Shown piece after piece: positions 16,748-25,900 of a stretch of DNA of 64,000 nt. This DNA is from Pseudoflavitalea sp. G-6-1-2 (GTDB taxonomy: Bacteria > Bacteroidota > Bacteroidia > Chitinophagales > Chitinophagaceae). Made by a program: the position numbers and the translations under genes. The DNA lies in NCBI RefSeq assembly GCF_012927185.1, contig NZ_JABBGB010000001.1, positions 1,054,001 to 1,118,000 of the forward strand. The letters are read 5' to 3'. The notes beneath the pieces are model-generated. The model had not been told where the DNA came from and ran no database searches. It saw only the letters and a program-made list of their open reading frames with translations. Each line of letters starts with the position of its first letter. Position 1 is the stretch's first letter.

Positions 16748-18001
16748 TTAGAATCTGCGCTGGTAGCCGATTCCGGCTGTTATCTGATTGTCTTTTGTTT
16801 CAGGAAGATACTCCACGCGTGCATATCCGAGGTTCACGAGAAATACGTTCAGCTTTTTATGTGTGAAGCGATAGCCGCCGGAAATTTTATGCGTGAGCAG
16901 TTTGTAATTGCTGTTGAGCTGGATGGCCTGCGCTCTGTCGTCCGGTGAAATACCTGTGCCGATGGAGATATGTGCAAAATCATCTGCGCCTCCGAGATAG
17001 TAGCGGGTAGTGAATGCGTAGGAATGTGAAATGCGATCGTGATTAGGCGTAACATATGCGCGGAGGTTAAACCAGAAGCTCTTGTAGTATTTTCCTATTG
17101 AGCCGGTGTAGATCCATGTGTCGCTTCCGAAGTTGAGATAGCGAAACCCGGCATCTGCTTCAAATCCTTTGGGAAGATTGGCGTAGAGAGAGAATCCGCC
17201 ACGGTATTTCGGAAAAACAGATTCATCGGGCGAGTAGCCGAAATTCATGTATGCGTAGAAATTTTTAGCGATGCTTGGATAGGCGTCCACTTCAAACTGA
17301 ACACCGTTTGTTTTGAAACGATTGGTGTAGTTGACTCTTCCGATCACTGATCCGTATTTGGTGCTTCTGCCGTAATCGAGACTTACGAGATGCCAGGGAT
17401 CATCGAATTGTTTACCGAAATGAGTATAGTCGTAGGAAATACCGATTCGATTGGTGGAGCTGAAATCTCTGATACGGGCTGCGAGAGCGCGTGCGTCTGT
17501 ATTCTTTGGATCTATGCCGATCAGTGTATCGGTGATCTTTGCTGCGTATTTGTATTCGCGGGTGGCTGTAAGGATCTTCGCTTTCTGCAACAACAGGTCT
17601 GGCGATTTGGGATGATGCTGCAGGCCGGTTTCGCAATAATCCAGCGCCTCTTTGTACCGGTCGGTGAAGTAGGCGATGCTGGCTGCAGCAAGCGCTGCAT
17701 CTTCATGGCCGGGATTTTCTTTCAGTGCGCGATCGAGCGTGAGGCGCGAACTGTCTGTCTGATCATTCCAGAAATACAGCCTTCCGAGGAACACGCGGAT
17801 ATCAGTATAACCCGGACTGATGCTCAATGCCTGACGGCAGATGGCGATTGCCCTGGGATAATCTTTCTGCTTGAATGCAGCCTCGCGCGCCTGTACGAAC
17901 AACTCATCGGAAGATAATTTCTCCTGAGCTGTCAACGTATGGGCATACAGGATAGTGATGGCCGTGAGGAAAGCCGGTACGAATAGTTTTTTCAGGATCA
18001 T
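16748..18001 (-). CDS. TPR plus YaiO/PgaA-like outer-membrane beta-barrel
   Basis: 417 residues with a signal peptide ending ...HTLTAQ. Residues 30-175 hold about four TPR helix pairs (ARETAF-like start, YPRAIAICRQALSISPGYTDIRV, ALKENPGHEDAALAAASIAY, CETGLQHHPKSPDLLLQKAKIL). From about residue 185 a YaiO-type beta-barrel follows, with alternating aromatic strands (YDYTHFGKQFDDPWHLVSLDYGR, GFRYLNFGSDTWIYTGSIGKYY) and a terminal strand GIGYQRRF. PgaA-type exporters also join TPRs to an outer-membrane barrel for partially deacetylated poly-GlcNAc. Here it is the obvious exit pore for the polymer made by the GT2 synthase in the convergent operon. Confidence 0.85.
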   Translation of the reverse strand: MILKKLFVPAFLTAITILYAHTLTAQEKLSSDELFVQAREAAFKQKDYPRAIAICRQALSISPGYTDIRVFLGRLYFWNDQTDSSRLTLDRALKENPGHEDAALAAASIAYFTDRYKEALDYCETGLQHHPKSPDLLLQKAKILTATREYKYAAKITDTLIGIDPKNTDARALAARIRDFSSTNRIGISYDYTHFGKQFDDPWHLVSLDYGRSTKYGSVIGRVNYTNRFKTNGVQFEVDAYPSIAKNFYAYMNFGYSPDESVFPKYRGGFSLYANLPKGFEADAGFRYLNFGSDTWIYTGSIGKYYKSFWFNLRAYVTPNHDRISHSYAFTTRYYLGGADDFAHISIGTGISPDDRAQAIQLNSNYKLLTHKISGGYRFTHKKLNVFLVNLGYARVEYLPETKDNQITAGIGYQRRF

Positions 18002-18088
18002 CGGAAATATCCGTTAAAATATACAGAGTAAATTAATCTATTATGACCAAATAATGGGCAGATGCCCCATGAATTCTGTGCAGCAAAA

Positions 18089-18445
18089 TCAGAGCCAGCC
18101 GAAAAGTCCGCTTTCCTCGATGCCGAGAAAGATCCCTTCTTCGCTGATATTTACAGGATAGGTTTTGAGATAGTATCCTTCCCCGCTGGTATTGCGGCCA
18201 TTCTTCAGACTGAACTTGTAACGATGAAGTGGGCACACCACATTGCCGACGGCGTCGATATAGCCATCGGCCATAATACCTCCCGCATGCGGACATTTAA
18301 ACGCAAACCCATACCATTCTTCCTGGTGTTTCGCAATGCAGATCTTCTTTCCCTTCACTTCCACCACGGCTACGCCATTGCCAGCAAAGGCAAGCTCTGC
18401 CTCACTTACAGCTATCTGATGCCATTTGTATTTCTTCTCAGACAT
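18089..18445 (-). CDS. Rieske [2Fe-2S] ferredoxin-like protein
   Basis: 118 residues in one Rieske domain. The cluster ligands are CPHAGG (Cys and His) and CPLHRYKF (Cys and His), separated by 15 residues, with the usual beta-rich surround. It is likely a soluble electron carrier similar to the small subunit of nitrite reductase or to dioxygenase ferredoxins; no partner enzyme is encoded nearby. The start ATG shares its first base with the stop TGA of hflX (TGATG), so it is translated by coupling with that GTPase, an unexpected pairing. Confidence 0.85.
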   Translation of the reverse strand: MSEKKYKWHQIAVSEAELAFAGNGVAVVEVKGKKICIAKHQEEWYGFAFKCPHAGGIMADGYIDAVGNVVCPLHRYKFSLKNGRNTSGEGYYLKTYPVNISEEGIFLGIEESGLFGWL

Positions 18446-19635
18446 CAGTAGTAGAAAGATGTTTTGTAGGGATAGCGGATCTTGTACATATCACGCACTT
18501 TTTCGAGAATGGTAGTGCGAAGCGTATCGATATTCGTTCTTTCGATGGCAGAGATGAATACGCAGTTGCCCTGCAGTTCGTTCTCCCATCTTTCTTTGAG
18601 TTCGTTGAGGATCTCCACTTTCACTTCTTCTTCGAGCCAGGGATCGAAAGTATTCTTCTCGTACATATCCATCTTGTTGAAGATGGTGATCATCGGCTTG
18701 TCGAAAACTTTCAGCTCCTGCAGGGTGCTGTTCACTACGCCGAGCTGATCTTCGTACTGCGGATGGGAAGTGTCTACCACATGCAGCAGAATATCTGCTT
18801 CGCGCACCTCATCGAGTGTGCTCTTGAAGCTTTCCACGAGATGGTGAGGAAGCTTGCGGATGAAACCTACGGTATCGCTGAGCAGAAAGGGCGTATTCTC
18901 AAACACCACTTTGCGGGTGGTGGTATCGAGTGTAGCGAATAATTTGTTTTCGGCAAATACTTCGCTTTTACTGATGAGGGTCATGATAGTGCTCTTGCCT
19001 ACGTTGGTATAACCTACGAGGGCAACACGGATGAACTCGCCGCGGTCTTTGCGCTGAACTGCGGCGATCTTGTCGATCTCGGCCAGTTTTCTGCGAAGCA
19101 ATGCGATCTTGTCTTTGATGATACGACGGTCGGTCTCGATCTCCGTTTCACCCGGACCTCTGGTTCCGATACCGCCCCCAAGACGTTCAAGGTGTTTCCA
19201 CATCCCTTTCAATCGGGGAAGAAGGTATTGGTACTGCGCCAGTTCCACCTGTGTTTTGGCCTGGGCGGTTTTAGCGCGGCTGGCAAAGATGTCGAGGATC
19301 AGGTCGGACCGGTCGATCACCTTTACATTGAGTACTTTTTCAATATTCTGGATCTGTGAGCCACTGAGCTCATCATCGAAAATTACGAGGTTGATATCCT
19401 TGCCCTGGATATATTCAAAAATCTGCTCCAGCTTCCCTTTACCTACAAAAGTGCGGCTGTCGGGATGCGCCAGTTTCTGAATAAAATGCCTGACGGCCTT
19501 GGCTCCGGCGGTTTCTGCCAGAAACGCCAGTTCTGCGAGATATTCTTTTACCTGTGCTTCTGTCTGGTCTTTGTGAACCAGACCCACCAGTACTGCTTTC
19601 TCTTCGTTCTGAATGTTATTCTTCTTATCTAACAA
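18445..19635 (-). CDS. hflX: ribosome-associated GTPase HflX
   Basis: About 396 residues. The HflX N-domain contains KAVRHFIQKLAHPDSRTFVGKGKLEQI and a linker with GGGIGTRGPGETEIETDRR. The G domain follows, with G1 GYTNVGKST, G3 DTVGFI, G4 NKMD and the helical C-terminus. It splits or rescues stalled 70S ribosomes. I favour TTG 19635 as start because the ATG at 19665 would place a likely -7 promoter element (19652-19659) inside the coding region, and LLDKKN after the TTG looks like a normal N-terminus. The open frame extends to 19683. Confidence 0.88.
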   Translation of the reverse strand: MLDKKNNIQNEEKAVLVGLVHKDQTEAQVKEYLAELAFLAETAGAKAVRHFIQKLAHPDSRTFVGKGKLEQIFEYIQGKDINLVIFDDELSGSQIQNIEKVLNVKVIDRSDLILDIFASRAKTAQAKTQVELAQYQYLLPRLKGMWKHLERLGGGIGTRGPGETEIETDRRIIKDKIALLRRKLAEIDKIAAVQRKDRGEFIRVALVGYTNVGKSTIMTLISKSEVFAENKLFATLDTTTRKVVFENTPFLLSDTVGFIRKLPHHLVESFKSTLDEVREADILLHVVDTSHPQYEDQLGVVNSTLQELKVFDKPMITIFNKMDMYEKNTFDPWLEEEVKVEILNELKERWENELQGNCVFISAIERTNIDTLRTTILEKVRDMYKIRYPYKTSFYY

Positions 19636-19651
19636 TGATGCTGTTTTGCAG

Positions 19652-19679
19652 CAAAGGTAAATCATTAAACAGCGCCAAA
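19652..19679 (-). promoter_or_regulatory. predicted promoter of hflX-Rieske operon
   Basis: On the minus strand TTTG (19679-19676) and TACCTTTG (19659-19652) are spaced by 16 bases, a close match to the Bacteroidota consensus. It overlaps the end of the terminator of the upstream gene and decides the start choice for hflX. Confidence 0.5.
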
Positions 19680-19712
19680 ACAAAACGGGCGGCCCTGATG
19701 AGGCCGCCCGCT
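19676..19712 (-). terminator. terminator of the outer-membrane barrel gene
   Basis: A 9-bp GC-rich stem CGGGCGGCC / GGCCGCCCG (19686-19694 and 19702-19710) is followed on the minus strand by TTTTGTTTTGG. Confidence 0.8.
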
Positions 19713-19731
19713 GAATATTTTGAGGGATCGC

Positions 19732-20478
19732 TTACAATCCACTGATGGAAATACCGATCTGGAACGGACGGATACCGTCTGGCCCCATACCGTCTTTGAT
19801 GAAGTTGTTCATCTGGTAAGAACCATACAGTCCGAATACGCCATAGCTGATTCTGCCGGTAAGGCTGATACGGGTGCTCTCAAAGAAACGTTTCGCTTTT
19901 TCCTTGCTGGTGTAGGCATTGATGGTATTGCCGTTCTTGTTCTGAAGCGTTTTTCCTTTTACGGAAGCACTCATGAGGGTTCCGATCTTACCACCCACCG
20001 CAAATTTCCAGCTTTTGTTGGTATTGGTTGGGTTTGAGGCAAAACGCAGTTCCACAGGAGCTTCCAGGTAAGTGGTAGCCAGTTTGTATTTCTTAAAATG
20101 GTTGGTATCTGCTACGTTTTTGAACGTGAGTTTGTTAGAACGTTTTCCGGTGATGTCGATATCTGTTTTATCGAAATACATATTGTCTGTGCCGAAACCT
20201 GCACCGATACCGATGCTGAAGCGGGGATCAGACTTGAAAGGGAAGTCGAACATAAAGTATACGTTCAGGCTTCTGGGAATTCCTTTTGTATTGATGGTAT
20301 CTGGTGCTGAAGCCCATCCATTATAACCGAGTTGGATCATCAGGTGATCATTGGCGCGGTTCCCGAGGGTGACTTTGCTCCAGTCTTTTTTCTTCTTAGT
20401 GGCAGTTGAGGTAGAGTCCTGGGCATTAACAGCCGTTACACAGGCTACAGTGAGAAACAGAAACAGAATTTTTTTCAT
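19732..20478 (-). CDS. outer-membrane beta-barrel protein (porin-family-like)
   Basis: 248 residues from the ATG at 20478; the frame is open to 20499, but 20478 gives MKKILFLFLTVACVTAVNAQ, a clean signal peptide. The mature part has the glycine- and aromatic-rich alternation of a small eight- to ten-strand barrel (LMIQLGYNGWASAP, RFSIGIGAGFGTDNMYF, TYLEAPVELRFASNP, YGVFGLYGSYQM), as in the PorT/OmpW-like porin families of Bacteroidota. No transport substrate can be predicted. It is monocistronic, with its own terminator before hflX. Confidence 0.8.
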   Translation of the reverse strand: MKKILFLFLTVACVTAVNAQDSTSTATKKKKDWSKVTLGNRANDHLMIQLGYNGWASAPDTINTKGIPRSLNVYFMFDFPFKSDPRFSIGIGAGFGTDNMYFDKTDIDITGKRSNKLTFKNVADTNHFKKYKLATTYLEAPVELRFASNPTNTNKSWKFAVGGKIGTLMSASVKGKTLQNKNGNTINAYTSKEKAKRFFESTRISLTGRISYGVFGLYGSYQMNNFIKDGMGPDGIRPFQIGISISGL

Positions 20479-20531
20479 ACCAGTTAAATGATTGATCAAA
20501 AGTATCTTTCCCGGGTTAAATGAAATGTTAA

Positions 20532-20666
20532 GGTTGGCAAAGAAACAACAATTTATACGGTTTCACGGGATTTTATTGGAAAGGAAGATTGGTCGATCCT
20601 GAAAAAGAACTGGTCGATAAAGTCGGGGAAAAACAGCAAATACCTATACCATTATATAAGGAGTGA
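20532..20666 (+). pseudogene. possible C-terminal gene remnant
   Basis: An open stretch without a start codon ends at TGA 20664-20666 and reads protein-like (LYGFTGFYWKGRLVDPEKEL then VDKVGEKQQIPIPLYKE). It may be the tail of a lost gene next to the tRNA, a common place for element insertion and loss. I do not recognise the family. The rest of the 20479-20741 gap shows only a repeated GTGACC motif at 20689 and 20700. Confidence 0.25.
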
Positions 20667-20741
20667 TGGCAGGGGCTGTCAAACTTAGTGACCAAAATAG
20701 TGACCCAAACAAGTAACAGGCACGATGTTGAAGAAGCATAA

Positions 20742-20771
20742 AATAAAAAACCCGCCATGAAGGCGGGTTTA
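20742..20771 (-). terminator. terminator of tRNA(CAU)
   Basis: On the minus strand AAACCCGCC, a four-to-five-base loop and GGCGGGTTTTTTA form a strong stem with T-run just downstream of the tRNA. Confidence 0.85.
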
Positions 20772-20774
20772 GTC

Positions 20775-20851
20775 TGGTGGACCCTGTCGGATTTGAACCA
20801 ACGACCCTCTGATTATGAGTCAGATGCTCTAACCGTCTGAGCTAAGGGTCC
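20775..20851 (-). tRNA. tRNA with CAT anticodon (Met, or Ile2)
   Basis: On the minus strand the acceptor strands GGACCCT and AGGGTCC pair perfectly and the 3' ACCA is encoded. The D-arm reads TAGCTCAGACGGTTAGAGCA, the anticodon arm CTGACTCATAATCAG and the T-arm GGTTCAAATCC. The CAT anticodon fits elongator Met, but tRNA-Ile2, whose C34 is modified to lysidine, has the same gene anticodon. The absence of a C1 mismatch and of the GGG/CCC anticodon stem argues against initiator tRNA. Confidence 0.92.
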
Positions 20852-21009
20852 GATCTCCTCACGGAGAATATCTTGATTGTTAGCTTTCACTTTTAGAGAG
20901 GGGCAAAATTAAAACAAATAGCCTTCAACCTGAAAATTATCTTTCTGAATTTTTCCGGTAAATTGTGTGTGATCACTACTATTAAACTGTTTTAGCGCCT
21001 GGTAACCCA

Positions 21010-21585
21010 GTGGATACGCGTTCCAACCATACCAAAGAACTGCAAAGACGCATTGCTGTTTATGATGATCCGCTGGCATACAGGGAACTTTTTTATCTTT
21101 TCCATCCCCCATTACTTCAGTTTGCACAATCATTTGTTCGCTCACCCGAAATGGCTGAGGAAATTGTGTCTGACGTGTTTATCCGCATCTGGGAGCGGAG
21201 AGCCCAATTGCAGAACATCGATAATCTTGCCGTATACCTTTACGTGAGTACCCGCAATACAGCACTCAAATATCTCATGCGCCATCAGAAACAGGCATCC
21301 ATTTCGCTGGACGATCTGAAGGTTGAGCTCGAAAGCCCGCACCAGGACCCGGAAAAAATTCTGCTCAGCGCCGAAATGACCAAAAAAGTGAAAGAAGCCA
21401 TAGATCACCTGCCTCCCCGCTGCAAAATGGTGTACAAACTGATCCGCGAAGACGGACTCCGCTATAAGGAAGTAGCCGAAATTCTCAACATCTCCATCAA
21501 AACCATCGACAATCAGCTGGCCATCGCACTGAAAAAGATTGGCAAGGCCATCAACGTGAACCTCCGGAAAATACTCAGTCTCTGA
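21010..21585 (+). CDS. ECF RNA polymerase sigma factor (SusC/FecR-linked)
   Basis: 191 residues from GTG 21010. Region 2 is clear (YRELFYLFHPPLLQFAQSFV, then EEIVSDVFIRIWERR and LYVSTRNTALKYL). Region 4 follows (HLPPRCKMVYKLIREDGLRYKEVAEILNISIKTIDNQLAIALKKI). This is the Bacteroides-type ECF sigma subfamily that works with a membrane FecR anti-sigma factor and a SusC carrying an STN domain, and both are encoded directly downstream. Ligand passage through SusC should release this sigma to transcribe the glucan operon. No ATG lies at the family start position. Confidence 0.9.
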   Translation: MDTRSNHTKELQRRIAVYDDPLAYRELFYLFHPPLLQFAQSFVRSPEMAEEIVSDVFIRIWERRAQLQNIDNLAVYLYVSTRNTALKYLMRHQKQASISLDDLKVELESPHQDPEKILLSAEMTKKVKEAIDHLPPRCKMVYKLIREDGLRYKEVAEILNISIKTIDNQLAIALKKIGKAINVNLRKILSL

Positions 21586-21657
21586 TCTGAAAATTTTTTT
21601 CGAACGCCTTTGGTAGATCGGCTCCGTTTTGGGATCCTTCCTTATACAATATTAATT

Positions 21658-22803
21658 ATGTCTGCCGATCGTATTTGGGAACTCATAGCCAGAAAGCTCG
21701 CCGGCGAAGCCTCCGATGCCGAACTGCAGGAGCTTGCCCGGTTACTGAAAGATAACCCGGACCTGCATTTCCCCTTGCAGGCCATCACTGAACTCTGGCA
21801 ACAGGACGAAGCCAAAGACCTCCACAAAACCGAACTCGCTTTTCACCGGCACCTCGAAAGAATGAAGAAGCAGGGCATCAGCTTTGCAACGCCCGATGAA
21901 ACAGCAGAAGAGTCTGCCACTTTCAGCATCGAAAAGTATCCCAGACGTCGAAAACTGTGGACTAAAATTGCCGTTGCTGCGACGCTATTGGCAGCAGCTT
22001 CGCTCATCTGGTATTATTTGCAGCCAGCTTCCACTACCAAAGGCACGCAGCTTGCGAAAACAGATGCAAACAGTGAGATCGTTACCCGCAATGGCTCCCG
22101 AACTATGGTTTCACTCCCCGATGGCAGCAAGGTTTGGCTGAATGGCGGAAGCAGACTGAACTACAATAAATCATTCGGTGTGCATCATCGTGAACTCACA
22201 TTGACCGGCGAAGCCTACTTCGATGTGGTGAAAAATGCAGAACAACCATTTGTGATACACACTTCACGCCTCGATGTGCGAGTGCTGGGAACAACGTTCA
22301 ATGTAAAAGCATATCCCAACGAAAAAACAACGGAAGCTGCGCTGGTAAAGGGAAGCATCGAGGTGTTGATCAGAAACAGACCTGCTGAGAAAATCATTCT
22401 CAAGCCAAACGAGAAGATAATAGTGAGTGGAGATAGCACACATGCTAAAGGAACAGGTTCAGATTCCGGGAGCAGAACATCATCCCCTGCGCTGGTCACT
22501 ATCAGAAATCTTACCATCAGCGAAACCGACAGCGCCGTGGTAGAAACAGCCTGGGTGCAGAACAAACTGGTTTTTGCTGAGGAAACATTCGCCGAACTGG
22601 CAAAGAGAATGGAAAGATGGTATGGTGTTACAATCGTATTCACTGATCCCAGACTCGAAGCAATCCTATTCACCGGATCATTCGAAACCGAAACATTGCC
22701 TCAGGCGCTGCATGCCCTGAAGCTCACTTCTTCGTCGGACAAACTGAAGTTCAATTACGCATTCAGCAACAACAATAAAACGGTTATCATTTCTATTCAA
22801 TAG
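21658..22803 (+). CDS. FecR family anti-sigma factor
   Basis: 381 residues from ATG 21658. The cytoplasmic N-terminal part binds sigma (IWELIARKLAGEASDAELQEL). A membrane helix follows near residues 100-120 (KIAVAATLLAAASLIWYYL), then the periplasmic FecR domain (GSRTMVSLPDGSKVWLNGGSRLNY, LTGEAYFDV, LGTTFNVKAYPNEKTTEAALVKGSIEV). The C-terminal DUF4974-like domain (FAELAKRMERWYGVTIVF...FTGSFETETLPQAL) contacts the STN domain of the partner SusC. It holds the ECF sigma inactive until the receptor signals. It lies 72 bases after the sigma gene and 184 before susC. Confidence 0.92.
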   Translation: MSADRIWELIARKLAGEASDAELQELARLLKDNPDLHFPLQAITELWQQDEAKDLHKTELAFHRHLERMKKQGISFATPDETAEESATFSIEKYPRRRKLWTKIAVAATLLAAASLIWYYLQPASTTKGTQLAKTDANSEIVTRNGSRTMVSLPDGSKVWLNGGSRLNYNKSFGVHHRELTLTGEAYFDVVKNAEQPFVIHTSRLDVRVLGTTFNVKAYPNEKTTEAALVKGSIEVLIRNRPAEKIILKPNEKIIVSGDSTHAKGTGSDSGSRTSSPALVTIRNLTISETDSAVVETAWVQNKLVFAEETFAELAKRMERWYGVTIVFTDPRLEAILFTGSFETETLPQALHALKLTSSSDKLKFNYAFSNNNKTVIISIQ

Positions 22804-22987
22804 AACACCCATTGATCACGAAAACAAAACTCGCCATGCCAACTGCAAACAGCTCCTGATTACATCATCACATAATGAAAGCGGGAAATGCGCCAACATT
22901 CCCCGCCCGAATAAGAGTATCGGTAAAAGGCCCCCCTTGCCAGGTTGCTGATTTTACCAATTGTAAACCCTTTTCAATGCTTAAAGT

Positions 22988-25900
22988 ATGAAAAAATACA
23001 GGATTTGCCCCGATTTTCCGGGGCGGCCTATCATAACTCAGCTTGTCCTTATCATGAAATTGACGTTTGCCATCATATTAATTGGCTGTCTTCATGTATC
23101 GGCGAATGTTCACTCGCAGTCGAAGGTGACGCTCAACATACAATCTTCCGATATCAAAAAAGTGCTGGCAGCCATCGAAAAAAAGACCAGCTTCCGATTC
23201 CTGTACAGTTCAGGACTCCTTGCTTCACAACCTAAAGTAACCATCACTGCCAAAGATGAAGATGTGCTCTCCGTAGTGAATAGACTACTGGTTAACACCC
23301 TCCTCTCTTACGAAGTGCTCAACAATAATCTGGTAGTGCTGAAAAAAGAGAATACCATTATTCAGCAGGCAACGGTTTCGGGACGTATCACCAATGAAGC
23401 GGGCGAGCCGCTTGCTTCCGTGTCCATTCGTGTGAAAGGCTCCAACGCAGGAACTTCCACGGATGCAGAGGGACGATACAGTCTCACCGTTCCCGACAAT
23501 GCCGTACTGGTGATATCTTCTGTAAGTTATCTCACGCAGGAAGTAACGGTGAATGGAAGAACCGAGATCAATATTGTGCTTCGTGCCTCCAACACCCAAC
23601 TCGAACAGGTAGTGGTGATCGGATATGGTACTGCCCAGAAAAGAGACCTCGCCGGGTCCATCGCAAAAGTGAGCGGGAAAGAAGTGGCGGATAAGCCCAA
23701 TACCAACCCAATCGCATCATTGCAGGGGAAAGTAGCGGGTGTGTCTATTGTAAATACCGGATTGCCCGGACAGGAACCAGATATTCGCATACGCGGAACC
23801 GTGAGCCGAACACAAACCAAACCGCTCTACGTGGTTGATGGTCTCTTCAACGACAACATCAACTTCGTTAATCCGGCAGATATCGAATCGGTGGAGATCC
23901 TGAAAGACCCTTCATCACTGGCCATCTTCGGTGTTCGCGGTGCAAACGGTGTAATTATCGTTACCACCAAGAAAGGAAGAACCGGGCAACTCACCGTTAA
24001 CCTCAACTCAAGTATCGGCATCAAAAAAATAACAGACAAGGTTAAAATGACCGATGCCGCCGGATTCAAAACGCTCTACGACGAACAGCGCCGAAACCAG
24101 GGTAATGTACCTTTTGGATTTTATGATCGCTATAATGGCAATGCAAACTGGCAAGACCTGATCGCCAACAAGAATGCCATTATGTGGAACAACAACGTGA
24201 GCATGTCGATGGGAACCGAAAAGAACAAGTTCTACTTCGGCGTTGGTTACATCAAAGAACAGGGACTGATAAAACACGAAAACCTCGATAAAATTCTGCT
24301 CACGGTTAATGATGAAGTGCGTGTGTCGAAAGGCATCAAACTCGGTTTCAACCTGAATGGTTATCGTGCTACACCTCCCGCTACTAGCGACTTTATCAGC
24401 GCCATCAATGCTACGCCAATTGTTACGCCGTACAATGCCGAAAGAAAAATGTACAACAGGCTGCCGGACGAAATCGGTGGTCCGCAGGTAGCCAATCCAT
24501 TGATGCTGGTGGATGAAAAAAGAAATACCGATCTGCAACGGGAATACCGCGTGATCGGAAGCGTGAATGCCGATATCAATTTCCTGCGCGATTTCAATTT
24601 CAAAGCCACTTACTACATGGATCTTGGTTTCAATAACCAGCGCAGGTACACGCCGCAGATCAAAGTGTACTCGGCAGATCTGGATAAGGAATCGTTCCAG
24701 AATCAATACCAGACCACGAGAGTGTTTCAGAAAGAAAATACTTTCTCCAAATTTCAACAGGAGTACCTGCTGAGTTACAAGAAAAAATTCGGCAATCATA
24801 ACCTCACTGCAATGGGAGGTTTCACTACGTATTTCAGCAGTTATCAGGAAACCAATGGTTCTGTATCCCAGAAGCCAAATGGAACGCCTATTCCAAGAGA
24901 TAAAAGATTCTGGTACCTCGATAATTTCTTCGGCGATCCCGATTCAAAAATTTCAGGAATCAGTGAAGGGAACGATCTCTTCGACAATCCTAAACCACTG
25001 CAATGGGAAACGGCTACCGTTTCCGGATTGTTCAGATTGCTGTACAACTACGATGGCAAATACATCTTCAATGCAAGTTTCAGAAGAGATGGTTCGTCTG
25101 AAATGGCTTCTACCAACCGGTCGCAGAATTTCGTTGCATTCGGCGTTGCGTGGGATATGACGAGAGAAAAATTCATGTCGCGCCAAACTATATTCGATCA
25201 CGTAAAACTGAAAGGGTCATGGGGTATTCTGGGAAATCAGTTCACTGAGATTCATTATCCATTCTATCCGCAGCTGATCAGCGGATCCAGCGCTGTATTC
25301 GGCGATAATGTGGTGGCTGCACTTACTCCAAGTTATATCGCCGACCGTGATCTAAAATGGGAGTCCGTTAATTCCATCGAAGGTGGATTTGAAATCGCAA
25401 CCCTGAAAAACAGACTTCGTGTGGAAGCTGTGTACTACAACAAAACTTCCAAGAACGTGCTCACCAATTATCCCGGCATCAGCGGAACCAAGCCCGGTAT
25501 CACCAATGCGGGTGAGATCAGAAATAAAGGAATAGAAGCAAGTGCGACATGGATCGATAGAACACCCGGTGGTATTGGTTATTCGATCAGTGGAAATATC
25601 ACCACGCTCAACAACAGAGTACTGAAGATCTACCAGCAAGGCTTCGAGATCATCACCAACAGCAGTAAAGTAACTGCAGGTATGCCTATTGGTTATTTCT
25701 TTGGATATGAGGTGGAAGGCGTGTATCAATCCTATGCAGATAAGATGTCTTCTCCGAATGCAAGTTTTCTGGGTGAGTATGGACCCGGTGATCTCAAATA
25801 CAGAGATATCGCAGGGCCCAAAGGCCCTGATGGCAAACTTACCGGGCCGGATGGAAAGATCGACGACAACGACCGCGTAATGATCGGCAATCCCACTCCC

